Shown one piece after another: positions 16,924 through 25,754 of a stretch of 64,000 nucleotides of DNA. Made by a program: the position numbers and the translations under genes. The notes beneath the pieces were generated by a model. That model did not search any database. It saw only the letters and a program-made list of their open reading frames with translations, and was not told the origin of the DNA. The stretch is from Chitinophaga pinensis (GTDB lineage: Bacteria; Bacteroidota; Bacteroidia; Chitinophagales; UBA10324): positions 1 through 64,000 of the forward strand of contig CAMDOA010000006.1 of assembly GCA_945903305.1 (NCBI GenBank), written 5' to 3'. Position 1 is the stretch's first letter. The number at the start of each line of letters is the position of its first letter.

Positions 16924-19467
16924 TTAATTTTTATTCCGATACAAATTCGCATCCACCACTTCCACCATTTTATCAATCTCCATTTCTTCATCTAAAAAAC
17001 TGGCGATGGTTTCGGCGGCTTCCTGCGGGTTGGCAATCACCTCTTTGTAATTCAGTTTTAAAACTTCAGCACTGGGAGTTCGTGCAATCCACGCATCGGC
17101 CTTTTCTAATTGCTTAGTAAAAGCTTCGGCTAATGCAATTGGATATGCGTCCTGCCGCACTGCACGATTGTGCCCGAGCATAACCTGTTGCGAGCGCAGC
17201 ACTTCATCCATATCGCGCTGCATGAAAATAATTTTGTAGTTGTATGCAGCAGGTAAATTAGGGAGCAATGGTGCTACCACTTTTACTGCCTTGTCAACTG
17301 CTTCATTCATCCAACCATTATCGCGAAATAAACTTTTTACTTTTTCAAATTCGAGGTATCCTTTCGGATTGTTGGTGTCATTTGCACGAATGTTATCGGT
17401 GAGAATTTCTACTCCTCCTGCATTTAACATTTGCATAATCATGCTGGTGCCGGTGCGTGGCAATCCTGAAACGATTGTGATTGTGCCTTTTATGTTATCC
17501 ATAATAAACTGTTCGTGGTATTTTGCTTTTTCTGTATTGTGTAAATGGTCTCTGTAAATTTTTAACAGCCACTGATGCGTTTTTCGGTTTCCGTGCGATT
17601 GATTAATGACCACTCCAAATGCCATTGCTGAACTTTCATATTGTTTGAGATTATATAATGCTTCGCCCAAACAATAATGTGCTTGTGGCATGGCGTACAT
17701 TAATCCAATTGCAGCTAAAGATTCTTCTGCTGCCTGTTCATATTCTTTGGTGCGAAGCAATGAGCGTGCAATTCCTAAATGGGCCGAAGCATTGTTTGCG
17801 TCAATATCCAATGCGCGGTTATATGCCTGTTGTGCTTTCTCCCATTTTCCCAATCGCTGATATACTCTTCCTAACTCATTGTAGTAATATGGCAAGTGTG
17901 CCGAGCGCTGTTCAGCTTTCTCGAGCAATTCCATTGCTTTGCGTGGTTTGTTTTCAGCAATGAATAATCCTGCTTCCAGTAAATCGAGTCGAGCCAATTC
18001 AGCGGCTTCTGTTGTACGCAGTTTATCCATCAGCACGCGGCACTCTTCATTTTTATTCAATGCCATGTAACATTCATGCAGCGCCAAACCATACCGGAGT
18101 TTATCCATGTTCTCCGAAAATATTTTTTCGAGAATCACCATCGCCTCGCCGAATTTTTTCCGGTACATCAACACACGAGCTAAATAAAATTGTGATTCGT
18201 CGGTAATTTTTTTCAGTGCTTTCTCCTTGTCTTCGCCGGGTTTTTCTACATAACCCAATTCAATCAACTGATCCATTGCCGCTTTTGCCGCCCACGGATC
18301 TTCGCGCACATCGCCGGGCAACATGCCTGCATTGCCTTCTGTTACATTTTCCCAACTGTCAATAAAGGTTGGCTCAACTATTTTATTGAATGACTGCAAC
18401 AACGATTTACCAATCATATCTTTTCCAACCGGCAAACCAAAAAGTGTGAGAACAGTTGGAGCAATGTCTAACAAGGTTGCACCATATATCCGTTCATCTT
18501 TTTTTATATGCGGACCTTTCATGGTAAAAATTCCGAACGGCGCATGTTCAAATGCAGGCCCCGCAGGTTCTTTCGGAATTCTGTTCGGACGCAAATGATC
18601 AGAATGAAAACCATGATCGCTCATGATAATGACCGTAGTATCATCACCCGCCAACTGCAACATTCGTTCAAGCATCATGTCATGAAAACGATAAGCGCCC
18701 TGCACCACATCTTTATACAATTCATATAAATTATCCGGAATATTTTTTCGTTGCGGCGGATGAAATTTCATGAAGCCATGACAGAAATGATCAATGGCAT
18801 CGTAGTACACCGCCATGAAATCCCACTCGGTATTTTGCATTAACCAGGTGGCAGCGCCGTGAATGGAAGAACACTCAGCTAAAATTTTTGCAACCGATGA
18901 AAGATGTTTGTCTTTATCCTGATCAACTTTTAACGCTTCGGGAACAAACGGTAAAATGTGCGACAGCGTTAACTCGCCCGGATGCACGCGCCACTCGCTG
19001 ATGTGTTCCATTGCTTTCGGATGAATGCTTCCATCGGGCATTGGCCATGGCTCGCCATACTTGCTTTTTACTTTCTGAAAAAAATTTGAAACCATTACAC
19101 CGTTAATGGGCTCCGCAGGATTGCTTGGCCACCAACCAACAATATTTGATTTCAATCCTTTCTGACTTAACATGTTCCACAGCGCTTTCACTTTTCGTGA
19201 GCGTGATGACACCGGGCGAACACCCTGATTGTTAGCATCCGGTTCCACAAAACCAAGTATGCCATGTTCATCGGCAGTTTTTCCGGTTGCAATTGAAGTC
19301 CATAATATCGGAGAGAGCGGAGGGTCAAGAGTGGCGAGATTTCCCATCACTCCCTGCTCTACAAATTTGTTGAGCGTGGGCAATAAACCCGCATCGAGCA
19401 TGGGCGAAATAATTTTCCAGTCCGCTGCATCCCAACCAATGAGTAAAACTTTTTTTGCGAGCCTCAA
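16924..19467 (-). CDS. Phosphodiesterase/alkaline phosphatase-fold, TPR and sulfotransferase-like fusion protein
   Basis: An 847-aa protein of three parts. Residues 1 to about 390 are an alkaline-phosphatase-superfamily (type I phosphodiesterase/nucleotide pyrophosphatase) domain. Its metal ligands are visible as GWDAADW (Asp13), YYDAIDHFCH (Asp223, His227) and MSDHGFHSDH (Asp284, His285, His291), with a probable Thr57 nucleophile in LWTSIATG. Residues about 420-650 are TPR repeats (for example YNELGRVYQRLGKWEKAQQAYNRALDIDANN). Residues about 660-847 resemble sulfotransferases, with the PAPS-binding-type loop SGLPRTGTSM at 667-676. There is no in-frame ATG before the catalytic Asp13; a TTG is the start used here and an in-frame TAA lies a few codons upstream. 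No signal peptide, so probably cytosolic. Substrates unknown. Confidence 0.88.
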   Translation of the reverse strand: MRLAKKVLLIGWDAADWKIISPMLDAGLLPTLNKFVEQGVMGNLATLDPPLSPILWTSIATGKTADEHGILGFVEPDANNQGVRPVSSRSRKVKALWNMLSQKGLKSNIVGWWPSNPAEPINGVMVSNFFQKVKSKYGEPWPMPDGSIHPKAMEHISEWRVHPGELTLSHILPFVPEALKVDQDKDKHLSSVAKILAECSSIHGAATWLMQNTEWDFMAVYYDAIDHFCHGFMKFHPPQRKNIPDNLYELYKDVVQGAYRFHDMMLERMLQLAGDDTTVIIMSDHGFHSDHLRPNRIPKEPAGPAFEHAPFGIFTMKGPHIKKDERIYGATLLDIAPTVLTLFGLPVGKDMIGKSLLQSFNKIVEPTFIDSWENVTEGNAGMLPGDVREDPWAAKAAMDQLIELGYVEKPGEDKEKALKKITDESQFYLARVLMYRKKFGEAMVILEKIFSENMDKLRYGLALHECYMALNKNEECRVLMDKLRTTEAAELARLDLLEAGLFIAENKPRKAMELLEKAEQRSAHLPYYYNELGRVYQRLGKWEKAQQAYNRALDIDANNASAHLGIARSLLRTKEYEQAAEESLAAIGLMYAMPQAHYCLGEALYNLKQYESSAMAFGVVINQSHGNRKTHQWLLKIYRDHLHNTEKAKYHEQFIMDNIKGTITIVSGLPRTGTSMIMQMLNAGGVEILTDNIRANDTNNPKGYLEFEKVKSLFRDNGWMNEAVDKAVKVVAPLLPNLPAAYNYKIIFMQRDMDEVLRSQQVMLGHNRAVRQDAYPIALAEAFTKQLEKADAWIARTPSAEVLKLNYKEVIANPQEAAETIASFLDEEMEIDKMVEVVDANLYRNKN

Positions 19468-19469
19468 GA

Positions 19470-19602
19470 AGGATTTTTGATTTTAGATTTTAGAATTAAG
19501 ATTTCTGTTCTTCTGAAAAAATTTCGCACTGAGCTACAGAGTTCACGGAGGGATTTCATTTTCAGGTTTTGATTTTTATTGTTGATTGCATTTTGCTAAT
19601 TG
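19470..19602. repeat. Short degenerate tandem repeats in a 135-bp intergenic gap
   Basis: The gap contains GATTTTAGATTTTAGA (8-bp period), a CACTGAGCTACAGAGTTCACGGAG-like stretch with repeated gag/cag words, and GCTAATTGCTAATCGCTAATT (8-bp period), which overlaps the stop codon of the small gene at 19603. Each array has two or three copies. No coding capacity. Such degenerate intergenic repeats are common in this phylum and their role is unclear. Confidence 0.5.
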
Positions 19603-19809
19603 CTAATCGCTAATTTCCTTTTTCTGTTCCGTATTTTCTTCCGGCTTCGGTCTTTTATCTTCCAACTCTTTTCGCTTGCTCCTCCACATTTTTAATCCCA
19701 CATCACCAAGGGCAAGCAAGCCAAGCATACCTTCTTCGGGAATTTCAAATTTTTCGTTGTTCAAAAAAATTTGTTCTTCGGGTTTTGTATCTGAATTTTT
19801 TTCAGTCAT
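19603..19809 (-). CDS. Small hypothetical acidic protein (68 aa)
   Basis: ATG start, 68 codons, very hydrophilic at both ends, with a short apolar core EEGMLGLLALGDVGLKMWRSKR. The sequence has normal amino-acid composition for a real small protein and does not mirror a gene on the other strand. It is upstream of, and in the same direction as, the phosphodiesterase fusion gene (135 bp gap), so co-transcription is possible. No family recognised. Confidence 0.6.
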   Translation of the reverse strand: MTEKNSDTKPEEQIFLNNEKFEIPEEGMLGLLALGDVGLKMWRSKRKELEDKRPKPEENTEQKKEISD

Positions 19810-19925
19810 CTGCTTTTTGATAATGCTGCAATGTATGAAGAAGAATAAATTATTGCGATGATAAAAATTATATAGGGAGAATAATTTTAAATACTACCTT
19901 TCAGAAAAGTTTTTAGTCTTCACGC

Positions 19926-19970
19926 ATGAAGAAAGATTCCTTCGCAAAAAAATTAGCCGGTTAAATAGCT
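19926..19970 (+). other. Original start and signal-peptide half of the T9SS gene, cut by an in-frame TAA
   Basis: From the ATG at 19926 the frame reads MKKDSFAKKLAG-stop-IAVSSAFLAAQ. The tandem paralog at 22333 begins MKKDSFEKKLAAYIAMSSAFLAV. The alignment is residue for residue, and the TAA at 19962-19964 occupies the position of a Tyr codon in the paralog. This strongly suggests that the true ancestral start is 19926 and that a single base change, or a sequencing error, created the stop. Confidence 0.85.
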
Positions 19971-22331
19971 GTGAGTTCTGCATTTCTTGCAGCACAGCAG
20001 GAATGTGATGCACAGATAGTTTATACGAATGTGGAGCCGGATTCATTGATTGGTTTTGGAAATACTTATGAGAGCTACTCTTTAGATTTGAATAATGATG
20101 GTGTTACTGATTTTTTATTTGTGAATGATGAAGAAATTTATAGTTCTACTTCGTTTACATTCCCATATAATTTCAATGTTTTTTTAAGCCCTGGTATAAA
20201 TAAAATTGCAGCGACACCTGTTTCAAGCGGCAGTTTCAATATTGAAGTGTTAATGTCCGGAGATACAATTGACGCAAACCAAAATTGGCACAACAATAAT
20301 TTATTAGGTCCGGGTTGGCAGGGTAATTACCCAATAAATGGTTTTATTGGATTAGAATTTATAAAAAACAGCCAAACTCATTATGGCTGGGCACGATTGT
20401 ATTCGCCGAATGGTGCTGACTATTTAGTTGTAAAAGATTTTGCTTACAATACAATTGCTAATGCACCAATTTTGGCCGGTGAAACATCTTGTAATACATC
20501 GGTGCCACCACCTTCAATAAATTGGAATGGTATATCATTAGAAAGTATTGGCAATGGAACTCCTCAATGGTTTTTAAATGGTGATACACTTTCAGGGTAT
20601 AATGCAAATAATATTTCGCCACCTTTAACAGGAACTTTTCATGTTATTTACTCTGATTCTTTGGGTTGTAATTCTCAATCTCAAATATTTTATTACATAA
20701 GTTGTGATAGTGTTGTTTCTACTATTGTTGCAAGTGCTGATACATTGTGTTTTGGAATGAGTTTGACACTTGAAGCTTTTCCTGCTAACCAATATTTTTA
20801 TTATCAATGGCAAAACAATAATTTAAATTATGGCGATAATAGCCTTGGAGATTTTTCATTGCAAACAAACATTTTAGATAGCATAAATAATTTTAGTGTA
20901 ATAATTTCTTACCCTGAAATGGGCTGCGCTGATACCTCCCTCACAATTAATGTATATGAATTTCCAGAAATAATTCCAACAATAACAATTTCCGGCGATA
21001 CTTTAATTTCGTCCACATCACAAAGTTATTTGTGGCTCAATTATCAAAATTTACCTGTTGATTCTGTGCAGTTTTTTTTGCCGCCAAGCACTGGAATTTA
21101 CAGCGTATTCGTTACAAATTATTTTGGATGTTATGGTTGGTCGGAAATTGTTTATTATGACCAATGCTGGTATATTCCCAATACAGTTCAAAATCTTGGC
21201 GACTCTATATATTGCCCGGGTGCACCATTTAATGATTCACTCTTAATCAATTATAATTCAGATTATTTATATCAATGGAATATGAATGGTTCACCGGTAA
21301 CAGGTGCCGATTCAAATATTTTTTATGCAGTGTTACCTGGGAATTATAATGTACAAATTACAGATACAACCAGCGGATGCATTGTCATTTCAAATTCTAT
21401 TCATCTTGAATATTCCATATCTCCTATTCCATTTATACTGCAGTCGATTGACACCTTATTTACTTATTCAGGCATGAATGGATATCAATGGTATTTAAAT
21501 TCACAACCAATTTCATGGGCAACAAACTGGTTTTATCTTTTCAATCAACCAGGGAATTATTCAGTTGAAACTTATAATGAAATTAATTGTTCAGCAACTT
21601 CTCAAGAATATTTTTTCAGTAATTGTTTTATTGCCATTCCACAGATTCAAAACTCAAATGGAAATTTGTTATGTGAAGGAGAATCCACCACTTTATTTTT
21701 AATCGCTTCGGCAGGAAACAATGTTCAATGGTTTATGAATGGCGACAGCATAATTGGAGCCACCACTTATTCAACAGTAGTTTATACTTCCGGAAATTAT
21801 TCTGCAATTGTCAGCAATGGTTCGTTTGGATGTTCCGCTGTATCTGATACCATTTTAATAATAGTTTACCAAACCACCACTCCTGTTATTACACAAAATG
21901 GTGATACGCTTTTTTCCTCAGTGCCATTTGGAAATCATTGGTACTATAATTCTGTGGAACTGGCCGGAATAGCAGCAACCCATTACTTTTTAATTCCAAG
22001 CCAAAATGGAACTTATTATGTTGCGAATACCGATCTGAATGGTTGTGAAACTATTTCTGCTCCATTTATTTTTTCAACAACCAGCATCGCCCCAAATGTT
22101 ATTGAGCCTTATGAATTAATAGCTGATGGAAAGGAAATTATTTTCAAAATAAAAAACATTAACCTGATGGGTGGTGAGTTAACAATTTATAATGTTCTAA
22201 GTAAAGAAATTTATTCTACTCAAATAAAAAATGAAATAATGAGATTTAAGTTGAATGAAGCTAGTGGAATGTATTTTATAATGATTGAAAATGATCGTTT
22301 TTTAAGAATTGAAAAAATAATTTTGAATTAA
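19971..22331 (+). CDS. T9SS type A sorting-domain surface protein (5' end interrupted)
   Basis: The open frame (786 aa from a GTG) codes for a secreted protein. After the residual signal peptide comes a region like YSLDLNNDGVTDFLFV (FG-GAP/VCBS-like). Several Ig-like repeats of about 80-100 residues with WYLNGxxI and paired Cys motifs follow. The C-terminal domain of about 75 residues (LTIYNVLSKEIYSTQ...GMYFIMIENDRFLRIEKIILN) is of the type A sorting kind that directs cargo to the T9SS. Because of the TAA at 19962 the product may lack a full signal peptide, so the gene may be a recent pseudogene or may start at GTG 19971 with a shortened signal. A paralog follows one base after its stop. Confidence 0.75.
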   Translation: MSSAFLAAQQECDAQIVYTNVEPDSLIGFGNTYESYSLDLNNDGVTDFLFVNDEEIYSSTSFTFPYNFNVFLSPGINKIAATPVSSGSFNIEVLMSGDTIDANQNWHNNNLLGPGWQGNYPINGFIGLEFIKNSQTHYGWARLYSPNGADYLVVKDFAYNTIANAPILAGETSCNTSVPPPSINWNGISLESIGNGTPQWFLNGDTLSGYNANNISPPLTGTFHVIYSDSLGCNSQSQIFYYISCDSVVSTIVASADTLCFGMSLTLEAFPANQYFYYQWQNNNLNYGDNSLGDFSLQTNILDSINNFSVIISYPEMGCADTSLTINVYEFPEIIPTITISGDTLISSTSQSYLWLNYQNLPVDSVQFFLPPSTGIYSVFVTNYFGCYGWSEIVYYDQCWYIPNTVQNLGDSIYCPGAPFNDSLLINYNSDYLYQWNMNGSPVTGADSNIFYAVLPGNYNVQITDTTSGCIVISNSIHLEYSISPIPFILQSIDTLFTYSGMNGYQWYLNSQPISWATNWFYLFNQPGNYSVETYNEINCSATSQEYFFSNCFIAIPQIQNSNGNLLCEGESTTLFLIASAGNNVQWFMNGDSIIGATTYSTVVYTSGNYSAIVSNGSFGCSAVSDTILIIVYQTTTPVITQNGDTLFSSVPFGNHWYYNSVELAGIAATHYFLIPSQNGTYYVANTDLNGCETISAPFIFSTTSIAPNVIEPYELIADGKEIIFKIKNINLMGGELTIYNVLSKEIYSTQIKNEIMRFKLNEASGMYFIMIENDRFLRIEKIILN

Positions 22332-22332
22332 G

Positions 22333-23667
22333 ATGAAAAAAGATTCGTTTGAAAAAAAATTAGCTGCATATATTGCTATGTCATCAGCATTTCTTGCTGT
22401 GCATTCAAATGCGAATGCGCAAATTATTTATACAGATGTGAATCCTGATTTTGTATCGAGTAATGGTTCTTATTATCTTGATTTGAATAATGATGGAATT
22501 GTTGATTTTAATTTGAATGCCTCTATGAGTGCATCATATTCATATTATCCTGGTCAGTTTTGGTCATCTCATTATGAAATTTCTTTATCGATACAAGGCA
22601 TTGGATATAATAAAGTAAAAAACGACCTTCTTCAATTCCCTTTGGCATTAAACGCCGGAGACACTATTATTCCCTCAATCAGCCAGTTAGGTAATGGTCA
22701 AATTTTATATCATCACCAGCATAGTGAACTGTTCAGCATTGGACCATTCGGCACTAATGTTTCATATTCTTTTGACAGCATTGCAGGAAACTGGACAAAT
22801 CAAAATGATAGATATTTAGGTTTAAAAATTAATGTTGGCGGGAATAATTATTACGGATGGGCAAGATTAGTAATAGATGGCTACCAGGTCACCTTGAAAG
22901 ATTATGCCTGTTTTATTTTTCCTGATTATCCGATTATTGCAGGAGAAACAAGCTGTAATTTCTATCAACCAACTTTATTATCGAGCCCATTAGATTCTAT
23001 TTGTGTTGGAGAAATAGTAACGCTGCAAATTCTAAATTATCAGGGCGATACAATACATTGGTACAGAAATGGAATTTTACTGCCTCTTTATTCATCTCAT
23101 ATTTCAGTTAATCAATCAGGAACTTATTATGCTGAAATAATCTATAACTATTGTCCATCCGAAACCTCAAACACTATTTCAATAACAAATGTTGGTACAC
23201 CAAATATTCCAATAATCAATCTGCAAAATGATTCATTATTTACAATTGAGTCTCCTGTTTTTCATTACCAATGGTTTTATGGAACTTATCCCATTCCGAA
23301 TTCTGATAATTATTTTTTTGTTCCCCAATGGACAGGTTTTTATAAAGTGAAAGTCACAAATCAGAATAATTGTTCACGCACATCACCTGTTTTTAATTAT
23401 GTTCTGACAAACGCAAACCCAGCTTCTTATTTATCTGATATTTTAATTTTCACCATTGAACAAAATCATTTGCAGCTTATTTCGCTGCCTGAACAATTAG
23501 TTCGCGGAGAAATAAAAATATTTGACATCAAGGGAAAATTATTGATTGAACAAAAACTAATGAATTCTTCCGAACAAATTCCACTAACAAATTTCTCTTC
23601 CGGAATTTATTTTTTCGAAATCAGAAAAGATGAATTGGTTGTGCGGAAAAAATTCTTTGTGAATTAA
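22333..23667 (+). CDS. T9SS type A sorting-domain surface protein
   Basis: A 444-aa intact paralog of the upstream gene. The signal peptide MKKDSFEKKLAAYIAMSSAFLAVHSNANAQ is complete. Next come a YYLDLNNDGIVDFNL segment, a region with NYYGWARLVIDGYQVTLKDYA that is also seen in the neighbour, two Ig-like repeats, and a C-terminal type A sorting domain (GEIKIFDIKGKLLIEQ...GIYFFEIRKDELVVRKKFFVN). It is expected to be exported by Sec, passed through the T9SS and attached to or released from the cell surface. Its ATG lies one base after the stop of the upstream gene, so the two are surely one transcript. Ligand unknown. Confidence 0.88.
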   Translation: MKKDSFEKKLAAYIAMSSAFLAVHSNANAQIIYTDVNPDFVSSNGSYYLDLNNDGIVDFNLNASMSASYSYYPGQFWSSHYEISLSIQGIGYNKVKNDLLQFPLALNAGDTIIPSISQLGNGQILYHHQHSELFSIGPFGTNVSYSFDSIAGNWTNQNDRYLGLKINVGGNNYYGWARLVIDGYQVTLKDYACFIFPDYPIIAGETSCNFYQPTLLSSPLDSICVGEIVTLQILNYQGDTIHWYRNGILLPLYSSHISVNQSGTYYAEIIYNYCPSETSNTISITNVGTPNIPIINLQNDSLFTIESPVFHYQWFYGTYPIPNSDNYFFVPQWTGFYKVKVTNQNNCSRTSPVFNYVLTNANPASYLSDILIFTIEQNHLQLISLPEQLVRGEIKIFDIKGKLLIEQKLMNSSEQIPLTNFSSGIYFFEIRKDELVVRKKFFVN

Positions 23668-23689
23668 TTTCTAACCTTATAAAAAACAA

Positions 23690-23721
23690 AACGGACACTT
23701 CCTTTTCAGAAAGTGTCCGTT
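23690..23721 (-). terminator. Rho-independent terminator after atpC
   Basis: Perfect 11-bp inverted repeat AACGGACACTT / AAGTGTCCGTT with a 10-nt loop. On the minus strand the hairpin is followed by TTTGTTTTTT, a good U-tract, so it ends the atpD-atpC transcript. On the plus strand the tail is weaker (CATTTATTG), but the same hairpin may also serve the convergent T9SS gene. Confidence 0.9.
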
Positions 23722-23740
23722 CATTTATTGTTAGAGAAGT

Positions 23741-23986
23741 TTATTTCTGCAATCCTTCAACCAACACGGTAACTTTATTATCTGCCACTTCAACAAAACC
23801 ACCAAGCACTTTATAGTTGGTAGTTGTTTTATCGTGGTCAACCTTAATGTTGCCTTCTTTCAAACTGCTGATCATGGGCGCATGGTGATTCAAAACCTGA
23901 AAACTTCCATCAGTTCCCTGCATTTGAACCGCTGTTGCTTCGCCGTTGAATATTTTACTTTCCGGAGTTAGGATTTCAAGTTTCAT
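23741..23986 (-). CDS. atpC: ATP synthase epsilon subunit
   Basis: An 81-aa protein comprising the N-terminal beta-sandwich of F1 epsilon (LEILTPESKIFNGEATAVQMQGTDGSFQVLNHHAPMI). The C-terminal helical hairpin of the longer E. coli type is absent, as is usual in Bacteroidota. It connects F1 to the central stalk. Immediately downstream of atpD (18 bp). Confidence 0.95.
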   Translation of the reverse strand: MKLEILTPESKIFNGEATAVQMQGTDGSFQVLNHHAPMISSLKEGNIKVDHDKTTTNYKVLGGFVEVADNKVTVLVEGLQK

Positions 23987-24004
23987 TCGAATAGTTGTTA
24001 GGTT

Positions 24005-25600
<1,596 letters not shown>

Positions 25601-25698
25601 TCATTAATATTTTTCAGACACAAGAAAGAATAGTAAAGGTCAAAAAATATTGAATTCGATACCTTTTTAATACCAAATAAAATTCTTAACGCAAAAAA

Positions 25699-25729
25699 AA
25701 AGACCGTCACAAAATTTGTGGCGGTCTTT
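25699..25729 (-). terminator. Rho-independent terminator of the secreted repeat-protein operon
   Basis: Inverted repeat AAAGACCGTCACAAA / TTTGTGGCGGTCTTT, paired throughout except one G-U wobble. On the minus strand it is followed by a run of eight T. It lies 26 bp after the stop of the 853-aa gene and separates that operon from atpD. Confidence 0.9.
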
Positions 25730-25754
25730 TAAATAGTTTTTAAATTGAAGGAAA

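Noticed and set aside
19525-19550. CGCACTGAGCTACAGAGTTCACGGAG as a transposon end or attachment site
   Set aside because: Only one copy is seen in the window, with no inverted partner or integrase nearby.
19962-19964. TAA as a recoded sense codon
   Set aside because: TAA ends many other genes here (for example 22329-22331 and 33758-33760), so a changed genetic code is excluded; a point mutation or error is simpler.
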